Source: Sedimenticola sp. (GTDB lineage: Bacteria > Pseudomonadota > Gammaproteobacteria > Chromatiales > Chromatiaceae). Taken from it: 64,000 bases of DNA. The stretch spans positions 124,001-188,000 of the forward strand of contig PKUO01000045.1 of NCBI GenBank assembly GCA_002869585.1. Direction: 5' to 3'. The stretch's first letter is position 1; every line of letters starts with the position of its first letter. The position numbers and the translations under genes were made by a program. Shown here piece after piece: positions 1 through 8,362 of the stretch. A model generated the notes under the pieces. It worked only from the letters and a program-made list of their open reading frames with translations. It made no database searches and was not told the DNA's origin.

Positions 1-263
1 AGGCACAGGAGCGTCTGGCCCAGGAAGAGGTGGTGGGCGAATCCGGCGGCGGCCTGGTCAAGATAACCATTAACGGCAAGCATGAAGTGCGTCGTGTCGA
101 GATCGACGACAGCCTGGTCGGCGATGATAAAGAGATGTTGGAGGACCTGATTGCCGCTGCGATCAACGATGGCGTGCACCGTGTTGCTGACAAGATGCAG
201 TCGAGCATGTCTGATGTGACCGCCGGTATTGGCTTGCCGCCGGGCTTCAAACTCCCATTCTGA
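1..263 (+). CDS. ybaB: YbaB/EbfC nucleoid-associated protein, 5' end missing
   Basis: This is the C-terminal part of a small dimeric DNA-binding protein of the YbaB/EbfC family; the reading frame is open from base 3, so the start lies before the window. Visible family signatures are the segment around [12 protein letters not shown], the [14 protein letters not shown] helix and the closing [12 protein letters not shown]. The family binds DNA as a dimer and is normally encoded directly before recR, as here, where recR begins 19 bases after the TGA. Its cellular role is loosely defined: nucleoid association and possibly a link to recombinational repair. The identification is secure. Confidence 0.95.
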   Translation, partial: AQERLAQEEVVGESGGGLVKITINGKHEVRRVEIDDSLVGDDKEMLEDLIAAAINDGVHRVADKMQSSMSDVTAGIGLPPGFKLPF

Positions 264-282
264 GACAGGTTGCGAAACGTCC

Positions 283-882
283 GTGAGCACCGGTCAACCC
301 CTGCTGGAACAACTGATGGAGGCGCTGCGCTGTCTGCCGTGTGTTGGGCCGAAATCCGCACAACGCATGGCCTTTCACCTGCTGGAGCGCAACCGTGAAG
401 GTGGTCGCCGGCTGGCGTCGGTGATGGCCCAAGCAATGGAAAAGATAGGTCACTGTCAGCGTTGCCGGACCCTGAGTGAAACCGATTTATGCAGGCTCTG
501 CATCAATCCGAACCGCAATGACGCCCAGCTCTGTATTGTCGAAACCCCGGCAGATGTGGTGATACTCGAACGTGTGACCGATTACCGTGGCCGCTATTTC
601 GTCCTCGGTGGGCACCTATCGCCTCTGGATGGTATTGGCCCGCGGGAACTGGGGCTTGACCTACTGGATAAACTTTTATCCGAAGGCCATGTCCAAGAGA
701 TGATACTGGCGGTAAACCCCACGGTTGAGGGGGAGGCGACTTCACATTACATCAGCGAGATGGGCAAGGAGCGTGCAATCCAGGTGACCCGGATAGCCCA
801 CGGTGTTCCTCTCGGTGGTGAACTGGAGTATGTTGATGGGGGTACCCTGTCCCATGCCTTTGCTGACCGGCGCGTGCTTTGA
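283..882 (+). CDS. recR: Recombination mediator protein RecR
   Basis: RecR acts with RecF and RecO to load RecA onto single-stranded DNA at gaps. The 199-residue product has the family order: an N-terminal helix-hairpin-helix region ([18 protein letters not shown]), a four-cysteine zinc finger (CQRC and CRLC), then a Toprim domain ([14 protein letters not shown]) ending in the usual [16 protein letters not shown]. The frame is open further upstream to 229, but I place the start at GTG 283 because that gives the normal RecR N-terminus ([14 protein letters not shown]) and length (E. coli RecR is 201 residues), and because a start at 229 would overlap ybaB. Co-transcription with ybaB is likely. 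Confidence 0.95.
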   Translation: MSTGQPLLEQLMEALRCLPCVGPKSAQRMAFHLLERNREGGRRLASVMAQAMEKIGHCQRCRTLSETDLCRLCINPNRNDAQLCIVETPADVVILERVTDYRGRYFVLGGHLSPLDGIGPRELGLDLLDKLLSEGHVQEMILAVNPTVEGEATSHYISEMGKERAIQVTRIAHGVPLGGELEYVDGGTLSHAFADRRVL

Positions 883-927
883 ACTGTGAAACCGTCATAA
901 GTATTTGATTCTGAGAGATGTAAAACG

Positions 928-1272
928 ATGGATGATTGTCTATTCTGTAAGATGGTAGCCGGTGAAATAACACCGGATGTGGTGTATGAGGACGACGATG
1001 TGCTGGCGTTTCGTGATCTCTCGCCCCAGGCGCCTGTGCATAATCTGGTCATACCCAAGCGGCATATCAGCACCCTGAACGACCTCTCCGTGGAAGATGC
1101 CGAACTGATGGGCAAACTGTTTCTGACTGCGCAGAAAATCGCGGTGCAGGAGGGGATAGATCAGCAGGGCTACCGTACTGTGGTCAACTGTAATAAGGAT
1201 GCAGGACAGACAGTGTTTCATATCCATATGCATGTGCTGGGCGACCGGTCATTCAGCTGGCCGCCAGGCTGA
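928..1272 (+). CDS. hinT: HIT-family purine nucleotide phosphoramidase (HinT-like)
   Basis: This 114-residue protein belongs to the histidine triad superfamily, Hint branch, which hydrolyses AMP-lysine and other nucleoside phosphoramidates in the cytoplasm. The N-terminus CLFCKMVAGEI with Cys-x-x-Cys, the VIPKRHISTLNDL strand and the triad VFHIHMHVLG (His-x-His-x-His) near the C-terminus are all present. Length and ends are normal for the family. It follows recR by 45 bases, without a visible terminator, so read-through from recR is possible. Confidence 0.93.
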   Translation: MDDCLFCKMVAGEITPDVVYEDDDVLAFRDLSPQAPVHNLVIPKRHISTLNDLSVEDAELMGKLFLTAQKIAVQEGIDQQGYRTVVNCNKDAGQTVFHIHMHVLGDRSFSWPPG

Positions 1273-1295
1273 TGGCCCGTGACTAACGGTTGAGT

Positions 1296-1616
1296 ATGAA
1301 TATCTCCGATTCCATTGCTGGTTCAGTCTACTATTCGCCGGTCAGTAAGGCGCTGACGCCGGTTCAGCCCCCTATGCCTGTTCAGGGGACGCCAAAGAAA
1401 CAGCCTGAGAACAACTACCCGCAAGCGGTCTTGACCTCTACCCGGGCAGCACGGGAATCTGTCCAGGCCCGTGCCGAGGTGTTGATTCAGCGCAACGCTG
1501 CTGATGAATCGCTGAGTGGCCGAAGCCGACAGGCCATCGCCTCCTATCGCGCCCTGGATGAGACCCACGAGCGTGAGATGATCAGTTCTCTGCTGGGCAT
1601 TGACGAATACGCCTGA
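1296..1616 (+). CDS. Small hypothetical protein, Ser/Ala/Gln-rich
   Basis: I do not recognise this 106-residue protein. It has no signal peptide or membrane segment. The first half is low in complexity and rich in proline and polar residues (VQPPMPVQGTPKKQPENN). The second half looks helical and charged (AARESVQARAEVLIQRN, then HEREMISSLLGIDEYA). The frame also opens with TTG at 1290; ATG 1296 is the first methionine. It follows the HIT gene by 23 bases on the same strand and converges with the radical SAM gene. The organisation resembles small proteins of flagellar or surface systems, but nothing here proves that. Confidence 0.6.
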   Translation: MNISDSIAGSVYYSPVSKALTPVQPPMPVQGTPKKQPENNYPQAVLTSTRAARESVQARAEVLIQRNAADESLSGRSRQAIASYRALDETHEREMISSLLGIDEYA

Positions 1617-1637
1617 TCTACCAATCGGTTTCCGAAT

Positions 1638-3149
1638 CTACAAATGCCTGATCTGGCGTGATTGATGTTTGCCGGTGGCGGTTTTACCGGTAGTCCGGGA
1701 TTCTGCCGGTTTGTTCTGCAATAGGCGCGGCAGCCCCTTGATGCCCGACGCGGCAAAATCTGCTTCCAGGGCGGTTCTGGATTGAAGCCTATCCAGGCCC
1801 AGACGCTCGGTCATTCCCTCAAACAACAGGTCGAACAACCGTTTCAGGGCGATTTTATGCACCTGCGCGGTCTCCCGGTAGAGCCAGTCGCAGAGCGCGT
1901 AAAAGCGCTGGAATGGGGCATCCCCGAGTACCAGCGGCAGTGCAGTACGAAAGCGTCCCGAGTTGGCGATCATCTCCCAGTAACGGGCGAAACGGTTAAG
2001 CGTCTGCATCTGCTGGAAGTCGATCAGGTGGGTTGAGAGGATGTCGTAGGGTGGATTGGGGTTATAGCGCATGTCGAAATGCCCGGTGTGCCTGGTGATC
2101 GGTGTTCCTCTCAGCCGTTTCAGCACACCAATCTGGATCTCGTGGGTCCCCAAGGCGACCAGACGATCAAAGCCTTTGGCAAAGCTCTCCAGCGACTCAC
2201 CCGGCAGACCTATGATCAGATCGGCATGGATGTGGGCCGAGGTGTGGGCGTGCAGCCAGCGCAGGTTTTCACAGGTCTTGGCATTGTCCTGCCTGCGACT
2301 GATCAGGGCTTGGACCTCCGGGTTGAAGCTCTGTACTCCAACCTCAAACTGTAACGATCCGGCCGGAAAGCGTGGGAGCAGTGCTTTCAGTGATGGCGGC
2401 AGGCGGTCCGGGATGATTTCGAAATGGAGAAACAGGCCGCTGTCGATGCGCTCCAGAAAAAACTGCAGCAGCCGGTCGGTGGTTTTGCTGTCGAGGTTGA
2501 AGGTGCGGTCGACGAATTTGAAATGCCGGGCACCGCGTTCAAATAGATCCTGCATGGCGGCCAGGAAAGGCTCCAGGGGAAAGCCCCAAGAGGTTTTGTC
2601 CAACGCCGAAAGACAGAATTCACATTTGAACGGACAGCCCCGGGAGGCCTCGACGTAGAGTACGCGGTTGGCGATATCCTCGTCGGTATACAGGGCGTAG
2701 GGGAGGGTGATGGTCTTGAGGTCGGGCAGGATGCCAGAGTAGACCTTTGCGGGTGTGTGACCTTCCAGGATCTCCCGGCACAACTGCGCGAACAGCAGGT
2801 CAGCCTGCCCCGGAATGATGTGTTCGGCGTATTCGAAGATCTCCTGTTCCTGCCATTCATGGCTGATCTCCGGTCCACCAAGAACAATGGTGAGTTCCGG
2901 CCTGAGCCGTTTTAACAGCTTCACCAGGCGCGTGGTCTGCTCGATATTCCAGATGTATACGCCAAACCCGATGATTGTCGGATTATGGCTCAGCAGCTCC
3001 TCGGCGATGTCTATCGGCCAGGGTTCGAGGGTGAATTCGATGATCCTGGTACGGGGTTGCAGCGCGGCCATGTTCGCCAGCAGGTATCTCAAGCCCAGGG
3101 AGGCGTGGATATAGCGTGCGTTGAGGGTGCAGAGCAGGATCTCGGACAC
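1638..3149 (-). CDS. B12-binding domain radical SAM protein
   Basis: The 503-residue product has an N-terminal cobalamin-binding (B12-binding) Rossmann domain, seen from the start NARYIHASLGLRYLLANM through IIGFGVYIWN and VLGGPEIS, and then a radical SAM core with the cluster motif CPFKCEFC (Cys-x3-Cys-x2-Cys) near residue 190. A C-terminal helical domain of about 130 residues resembles the DUF4080 type. Such proteins use S-adenosylmethionine and a 4Fe-4S cluster, often with cobalamin, for methylation or rearrangement of an unknown substrate. The stop of sprT lies only two bases before the ATG, so sprT and this gene are almost certainly co-transcribed. The substrate cannot be read from the sequence. 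Confidence 0.85.
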   Translation of the reverse strand: MSEILLCTLNARYIHASLGLRYLLANMAALQPRTRIIEFTLEPWPIDIAEELLSHNPTIIGFGVYIWNIEQTTRLVKLLKRLRPELTIVLGGPEISHEWQEQEIFEYAEHIIPGQADLLFAQLCREILEGHTPAKVYSGILPDLKTITLPYALYTDEDIANRVLYVEASRGCPFKCEFCLSALDKTSWGFPLEPFLAAMQDLFERGARHFKFVDRTFNLDSKTTDRLLQFFLERIDSGLFLHFEIIPDRLPPSLKALLPRFPAGSLQFEVGVQSFNPEVQALISRRQDNAKTCENLRWLHAHTSAHIHADLIIGLPGESLESFAKGFDRLVALGTHEIQIGVLKRLRGTPITRHTGHFDMRYNPNPPYDILSTHLIDFQQMQTLNRFARYWEMIANSGRFRTALPLVLGDAPFQRFYALCDWLYRETAQVHKIALKRLFDLLFEGMTERLGLDRLQSRTALEADFAASGIKGLPRLLQNKPAESRTTGKTATGKHQSRQIRHL

Positions 3150-3151
3150 GT

Positions 3152-3739
3152 TCAGTCGGACCGGTTCGCCTGTTTGACCGCCGGTTGCAGTGTCTGATTA
3201 CAGTGGATGCAGCTGTAGCTTGTCTGACCGCGACTGATCCGGTTATGGCGGATGGCGCTCAGCTGATGGGTGCGGCAACCGCAAACATAGCGGTAACGGG
3301 TGATCTGTCGTCGCCGGACGGTTGAAACCGGATAACTGTGACAGCGCCGTGTATCGGCATTGAACAGTCCCATGACGCTTTTCCACTCTTTGCCGTGGGG
3401 TTTGATACGCCGACCGAAGGCGCAGTAGGCGATCACATGGGCCACTTCGTGGGGTACTGTTCTGGCGATGAACTCCTCCCGGTTGTCTGCCAGCAGTTGA
3501 AGATTGTAGCGGATCTCCAGGGTTCGATTACGGTGCAGCCTGACTTGCCCGGCGGCGGTGCCTCGCAGGTCGAAGCGTATCTCGACTGCGGGAACCCGGA
3601 TGTCAAAATGCTGTGCCGCCTGGTTTAGCAGTTCAGCAGTCAGGGCTTCTGCCTGCTGAAAAAGCGCATTCAGCTCGCTGAATTTGGTAGAAGTTGTTTG
3701 GCGGTCTGGCATTGGCATCACTCTCTCTGCTTCCGGCAT
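3152..3739 (-). CDS. sprT: SprT-family zinc metallopeptidase-like protein
   Basis: SprT/Spartan-type protein of up to 195 residues. The zinc-binding HExxH motif appears as PHEVAHVIAY, followed by the conserved PHGKEWKSVM, and a C-terminal zinc ribbon is formed by YVCGC and CIHC, all in the same order as E. coli SprT. In eukaryotes the related domain cleaves DNA-protein crosslinks; the bacterial role is not settled. ATG 3739 gives the longest frame. ATG 3718 is an alternative with a purine-rich stretch (AGAGAG) just upstream, giving a 188-residue protein. The gene lies 21 bases after the kinase gene and directly precedes the radical SAM gene. Confidence 0.9.
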   Translation of the reverse strand: MPEAERVMPMPDRQTTSTKFSELNALFQQAEALTAELLNQAAQHFDIRVPAVEIRFDLRGTAAGQVRLHRNRTLEIRYNLQLLADNREEFIARTVPHEVAHVIAYCAFGRRIKPHGKEWKSVMGLFNADTRRCHSYPVSTVRRRQITRYRYVCGCRTHQLSAIRHNRISRGQTSYSCIHCNQTLQPAVKQANRSD

Positions 3740-3760
3740 GATAACCGAAACCTGTTGCGG

Positions 3761-5101
3761 TTACAGCGCAGAGGCGATGGTCGAGGTCTTTTCCAGGCGT
3801 TCCGCCAGGGTTTTCAGTAGTTCCTTGTTGAACTTGGTCTGCAGATGATCCGAGGCCTGGGTGAGCGCCTCGCTTTTTATCTTCAGCAGGGTCACCGGCA
3901 TGGTACTGATCACATTGGCGTTGCGTCTTTTCTTGGCGCCATTGATATAGGCAGTTTCACCAAATACCTCGCCGCCATCGATGATCCCCAGTAGCTTGCT
4001 GTTTTTGACAATGCGCGCGGTGCCTGAAGCGAGAATGAACAGGGAGTTGCCGACCTTTCCCTCCTCCAGCAACTTCTTGTTCGCGGGAAAATCCCGCCAG
4101 CTGCTGATACGCAGTACTTCCCATAGCTCGACATCGGTGAAGTCGTGGAAAAAGTTCAGTTTTTTCAATGTGTTGAATTTTCGGGTGTCTGATATGTCGG
4201 TGGAGTTCAGTTCCAGTTTTTCATTCACCTGGGATAGATCGGCGGAGAACTCCTTCCAGGTTTGATAGCGGATGCCGGGCTCTTTTTCCAGGCAACGCAT
4301 GACGATCGATACCACCTCTTTCGGGAGGTCGGGGCGCACCGAATCGAGCTGAACCGGTGGCTGCTTGGATATTTTCTGAATCAGTTCGTACTGGTTCTTG
4401 GCCGAGAAGGGGAGCTTGCCGCTCAGCATCAGATACATCACCACGCCCAGTGAGTAGATGTCGGTCTGGTGGCTGAGTTTTTCTCCCCGCACCTGTTCCG
4501 GAGACATGTAGCTGGGCGTTCCGATGGCATCGACAATCTGGGTCAGTTCCGAATCTGCCATCTGGGCTGCGCCGAAATCACTGATTTTGACGTCGGTTCC
4601 CTGGGTGACAAGGATGTTTGCGGGTTTGATGTCTCTGTGGATCAGGCCGTTGCGATAGGCGTAGTCCAGGGCATTGGCGCATTTGAAGGCGATTTCCACT
4701 ACCTGATCGACGGGCAGCAGATGCTCCGGGGTGCAGAAGGCCTTGAGCGTCTGCCCGGCGACATACTCCATGACGATGTAATGCATGTTGTGTTCGCTGC
4801 CGGCATCATAGACGCTGACGATATGAGGATGCCGCAATTTCCCCGCGAGGCTGGCCTCGTTGATGAACATCTTCTTGAAGCGTCCGCCGTTGACCGGATC
4901 GTTGAAGATCCCCTGGTGGGCTATTTTTATCGCCACCTCGTTACTGTTGAAGGGGTCTTCGGCCAGATATACAGAGGCGGTAGCGCCTCGGCCTATCAGG
5001 CGCTTGATCTGGAATTTTCCGATGGTTGTCCGGGTTAGGTCTTCGATGTCGCTTACCTGTAATGTTGCTTTTCGAGCGGTACCGAGACCATTTCTGTCCA
5101 T
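3761..5101 (-). CDS. Hanks-type Ser/Thr protein kinase with C-terminal cyclic-nucleotide-binding domain
   Basis: Residues about 27-290 form a complete eukaryote-like kinase: glycine loop IGRGATASVY, catalytic lysine in VAIKIAH, catalytic loop HRDIKPANILV, metal-binding DFG in ISDFGAAQM and the APE-like motif YMSPEQ. Residues about 315-440 form a cAMP/cGMP-receptor-like domain (FFHDFTDVELWEVL, then GGEVFGETAYINGAKKRR). No membrane segment is seen, so the kinase is probably cytosolic, and a bound nucleotide or other ligand may control it. The ATG lies inside the upstream gene (49-base overlap), which implies translational coupling with that unknown protein. All catalytic residues are present, so it should be active. 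Targets are unknown. Confidence 0.92.
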   Translation of the reverse strand: MDRNGLGTARKATLQVSDIEDLTRTTIGKFQIKRLIGRGATASVYLAEDPFNSNEVAIKIAHQGIFNDPVNGGRFKKMFINEASLAGKLRHPHIVSVYDAGSEHNMHYIVMEYVAGQTLKAFCTPEHLLPVDQVVEIAFKCANALDYAYRNGLIHRDIKPANILVTQGTDVKISDFGAAQMADSELTQIVDAIGTPSYMSPEQVRGEKLSHQTDIYSLGVVMYLMLSGKLPFSAKNQYELIQKISKQPPVQLDSVRPDLPKEVVSIVMRCLEKEPGIRYQTWKEFSADLSQVNEKLELNSTDISDTRKFNTLKKLNFFHDFTDVELWEVLRISSWRDFPANKKLLEEGKVGNSLFILASGTARIVKNSKLLGIIDGGEVFGETAYINGAKKRRNANVISTMPVTLLKIKSEALTQASDHLQTKFNKELLKTLAERLEKTSTIASAL

Positions 5102-5991
5102 CTCTTGAGAAATGCGTCGGAGTCGTCAAGGAATTGCCGGGTGCTTTTCGGCATGGGCACTCGTGCCTCTGAAAGATACGTGATAAGCGCGGCTCCGGTC
5201 GTGATCAACTTCACGCCCCGTTCAATATGCCGGTTGGTCTCCTCGGAAGCCCCGGGTATGGTATCCGGGCTGAACTGCTCCAGGGCTTCACGGGCCGCAA
5301 TGAAAGCCGGCCAGACCTGGAAGAAGGCCGAGTCGCTCTTCATGGTTTCGATCTGTAGTTTGGATGTGCTGGCGTAGTTGGTGACCAGCGGGATTACGCC
5401 TTTGAAAATATCGATGTGGCTAAATGTCGTCAGCAGACGGTCGGTAACCCGGTCGATGTCCCGCATGGTCTGGGCAATCTTGCAGTAGCGCGAGGTGAAA
5501 AGCTGTGACAGGGGTTGGGTGAAGGCCTTGAGCGGCTCCCCCCATAATTCATCAATACCCTCTTCACCGCTATAGTGCTTGACCTGCTTGCCCAGTTCCA
5601 ACGCCTCGCGGAAGCAATCCTCACACTCCACCATCAATGGGTTGTTGTGCTCGACCTTGACGCCCTTTTCTTCCAGATCAACCACGGCGGTGAAGATATC
5701 AGTCGCCCGGTTGAACAGGGCACCGGCCAGCATGGCGCCATTCACCCGCTTTCTCGCCGGATTCTGTTCCTGCTCGTAGGCGGCCCGCGCCTCTTCCAGG
5801 CAACTGCCTGGTGTGTTGATTCCGGATTCGGTGTGGTGAAAGGTTCTTCTGGTGAGGCTGTCTATGAAATGCTTGCGGCTTGCCAGTGTGTCTTCGGGCA
5901 GAGGGTAGTGGCGAATCCAGTACCCGTCGTAGAAAACACATTCTTTACCATCTATGAATCGCAATGATCCATTATCGGGTAGTTGTTTCAT
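5053..5991 (-). CDS. Conserved-looking hypothetical protein translationally coupled to the kinase
   Basis: I do not recognise this soluble protein of about 312 residues. It starts with a strand-rich segment (SLRFIDGKECVFYDGYWI) that could form a small domain, and the rest is predicted to be mostly helical, with charged helices such as CLEEARAAYEQEQNPARK and RYCKIAQTMRDIDRVTDRL. No enzyme motif or membrane segment is evident. The frame also permits a TTG start at 6015; ATG 5991 is the first methionine. Its last 49 bases overlap the kinase start, so the two are probably made in fixed proportion. A substrate, scaffold or regulator of the kinase is the obvious inference, without direct proof. Confidence 0.8.
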   Translation of the reverse strand: MKQLPDNGSLRFIDGKECVFYDGYWIRHYPLPEDTLASRKHFIDSLTRRTFHHTESGINTPGSCLEEARAAYEQEQNPARKRVNGAMLAGALFNRATDIFTAVVDLEEKGVKVEHNNPLMVECEDCFREALELGKQVKHYSGEEGIDELWGEPLKAFTQPLSQLFTSRYCKIAQTMRDIDRVTDRLLTTFSHIDIFKGVIPLVTNYASTSKLQIETMKSDSAFFQVWPAFIAAREALEQFSPDTIPGASEETNRHIERGVKLITTGAALITYLSEARVPMPKSTRQFLDDSDAFLKRWTEMVSVPLEKQHYR

Positions 5992-6264
5992 TGTCTTCGT
6001 TAACTCAGTTCCCAAGGCAGTTGGGTATCACTTACCCATCCGACGATCAGTCAGCGTCCTCTAGGAAAATATAATGTAAAAGCCGGGATATTTTAGCCTG
6101 TTTATCCTTATAGGAAACAATCTTTTTCATTCAGGGAATTTCCGTCGTCCCGATGTCTCGGCAACCGTTGTTGTCAGGGGGCAATAACCCTGCTTCGGGT
6201 ACTGGAGAAACGGCAGGCCAAAAAAGGTACAATAGTCCCGAAATTCCAGACTGAGACATACCCT

Positions 6265-6561
6265 ATGTGTATTGGCATCCCGATGCAGATTATCGAACAG
6301 CGTGAATATACGGCACTCTGTCGCGGGCGCAGCGGTGAGCAGGAGATCAATACAATAATCACCGGTCCCCAGCCTGAAGGGGCCTGGGTATTGAGCTTCC
6401 TTGGTTCAGCCCGGGAGGTGATCACCGCAGAAGACGCCAGGAGGATCCAGGACGCAATGGATGCGGTGGATGCGGTGATGCGCGGTGAGGATATAGATAT
6501 CGATGACTATTTTCCGGACCTGGCCAGGCCGGGCAGAAAACCGGGTACTGTTGACGGTTAG
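6265..6561 (+). CDS. hupF: HypC/HupF-family hydrogenase maturation chaperone, orphan
   Basis: The 98-residue protein begins MCIGIPMQI, the signature N-terminus of HypC-type chaperones, whose Cys2 contacts the iron centre and the HypD partner during assembly of the NiFe hydrogenase active site. The second half (WVLSFLGSAREVITAED, then a helix and an acidic tail ending DYFPDLARPGRK) looks like HupF, the HypC paralogue that protects hydrogenase maturation under oxygen. No hydrogenase structural gene or other hyp gene lies in the window, so its partners must be encoded elsewhere. The gene stands alone between divergent and downstream unrelated genes. Confidence 0.85.
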   Translation: MCIGIPMQIIEQREYTALCRGRSGEQEINTIITGPQPEGAWVLSFLGSAREVITAEDARRIQDAMDAVDAVMRGEDIDIDDYFPDLARPGRKPGTVDG

Positions 6562-6638
6562 CTTCCCGATAAAGGCGTTTTGGACTGAAACGCTACCACT
6601 TCTTGCATGGCTCTTTTACAATACAGTCACTCTATGAC

Positions 6639-6646
6639 GAAGGGAG
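6639..6646 (+). promoter_or_regulatory. Ribosome binding site deciding the acyl-CoA synthetase start
   Basis: The stretch GAAGGGAG is followed five bases later by ATG 6652. It supports that start over the earlier in-frame ATGs at 6607 and 6634, neither of which has a comparable site at proper spacing. Confidence 0.7.
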
Positions 6647-6651
6647 TGACC

Positions 6652-8352
6652 ATGGATACCCTTGAAAAATTGACCCTTGAGGCGCTTTTTGAGCACAGCA
6701 TTGAGCGCTATTCCGACAATACCTGCCTCTCCTGGGTCGATGGCGAGGGGTTTACCTACCGTGAGTTTGGCGAGCAGGTTCAGGTATTGCGGGAGTTTCT
6801 GGCGGACCAGGGTGTTTCCCGTGGAGATCGGGTGGCGCTGCTGGGGGAAAACATGCCGAACTGGGGCGTGGCCTACTTTGCCATAGTCACCATGGGGGCG
6901 GTGGTTGTTCCCATTCTTCCTGAATTTCATCCCAGTGCTGTTCACCACATCCTGCGCCATGACGAATGCAAGGGGCTGTTTGTATCCGAGAAGCTCTATT
7001 CAAAAGTGGAAGAGTTCAAGTATGAGACCTTGACTGTGTACATGCTGCTGGATGATTTCAGTATCATCCCCCCGGACACCCCGAAAGACAGGCTCTCCCG
7101 GACGATTCAGGCAGGTAAGAAAGAGTTCGATAAGCTGAAAGAGGCTGCCGGGCGAAAGTTGAAACGCACCGCGGCGACCGATGTGTCGCCGGATGATCTC
7201 GCCTGCATCATCTATACATCGGGCACCACGGGCAATTCAAAAGGGGTGATGCTCAGTCACGGTAACCTGATGTTTGATGCAGAGGCGGCCGCGAAGGTTG
7301 TCCCTATTTACGAGGATGACCGTTTTCTCTCCATCCTGCCACTGTCGCACACCTACGAATGCACCCTGGGGTTTATTCTCCCGTTGCGTTGGGGTGGAAG
7401 CATCTACTATCTGGATAAACCACCGACCGCCAAGGTGCTGTTGCCGGCCATGGCGAAGATCAGGCCAACGGCAATCCTTTCGGTACCGCTGGTGATTGAA
7501 AAGATCTACAAGATGCGCATCCAGCCCAAGTTCAACGCCAACTGGCTGATACGCAATCTCTATGCGATTCCGCTGGTGAGAAAGAAGCTGAACAGAATCG
7601 CCGGGAAAAAACTGCTGGAGACATTTGGTGGCAGCCTGCGCTTCTTTGGGATTGGCGGCGCTGCGGTCGCCTATGAGACAGAGAAGTTTCTCAAAGAGGC
7701 GGGCTTTCCCTACGCCATCGGTTATGGTCTGACCGAGACAGCACCGCTGGTGGCCGGTTCCACGCCTTTCAACACCCGCTTGCGTGCAGTCGGACCGGTT
7801 TTTCCCGGTATCGAGGTGCAGATCGTCGAACCCAATCCTGATACCGGCGAGGGAGAGATCCGCGTAAAAGGCGGTAATGTGATGCAGGGCTACTACAAAG
7901 CGCCGGAAATCAATAAAGAGGTGTTTGCCGGGGATGGCTGGTTCTGCACCGGGGATCTGGGGTTCATCGACGACGAGGGGTTTCTGCATATCCGCGGACG
8001 ATTGAAGAACATGATCCTTGGGGCATCCGGCGAAAACATCTACCCGGAGGAGATTGAATCGGTCATCAATGAAGAGGATATGGTGCTTGAGTCGTTGGTG
8101 TTTCAGGATGAGGGCAGGCTGGTAGCGCGCGTCCATCTGGATTACGACAAACTGGACGAACGTTTCAACAGCCGGAAGCTGCCTGAATCCGAGTTGAGGA
8201 TCAAGGTCGATGAGGTGCTGAACCAGATTCAGAAATCAACCAACAGCAAGGTCTCCGGCTTCTCACGCCTGAGTAAAATTATCGAGCAGACAGAACCCTT
8301 CGAAAAAACCCCGACGATGAAGATCAAGCGTTTTCTCTATGTCACCGGCTAG
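6652..8352 (+). CDS. AMP-dependent long-chain acyl-CoA synthetase
   Basis: The 566-residue protein is a member of the ANL adenylating superfamily. The P-loop-like motif IIYTSGTTGNSKGVMLSH, the motif YGLTETAPLV, the WFCTGDLGFIDDEGFL hinge region and a C-terminal catalytic lysine in EKTPTMKIKRFL are all visible. It activates a fatty acid with ATP and transfers it to coenzyme A, so it feeds beta-oxidation or phospholipid remodelling. The extended segment around residues 290-330 (KIRPTAILSVPLVIEKIY) is typical of the long-chain FadD15/AAE-like branch. The exact chain-length preference cannot be read. It lies 90 bases after hupF and ends ten bases before the convergent rlmA. Confidence 0.88.
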   Translation: MDTLEKLTLEALFEHSIERYSDNTCLSWVDGEGFTYREFGEQVQVLREFLADQGVSRGDRVALLGENMPNWGVAYFAIVTMGAVVVPILPEFHPSAVHHILRHDECKGLFVSEKLYSKVEEFKYETLTVYMLLDDFSIIPPDTPKDRLSRTIQAGKKEFDKLKEAAGRKLKRTAATDVSPDDLACIIYTSGTTGNSKGVMLSHGNLMFDAEAAAKVVPIYEDDRFLSILPLSHTYECTLGFILPLRWGGSIYYLDKPPTAKVLLPAMAKIRPTAILSVPLVIEKIYKMRIQPKFNANWLIRNLYAIPLVRKKLNRIAGKKLLETFGGSLRFFGIGGAAVAYETEKFLKEAGFPYAIGYGLTETAPLVAGSTPFNTRLRAVGPVFPGIEVQIVEPNPDTGEGEIRVKGGNVMQGYYKAPEINKEVFAGDGWFCTGDLGFIDDEGFLHIRGRLKNMILGASGENIYPEEIESVINEEDMVLESLVFQDEGRLVARVHLDYDKLDERFNSRKLPESELRIKVDEVLNQIQKSTNSKVSGFSRLSKIIEQTEPFEKTPTMKIKRFLYVTG

Positions 8353-8362
8353 GACTCGTGCG

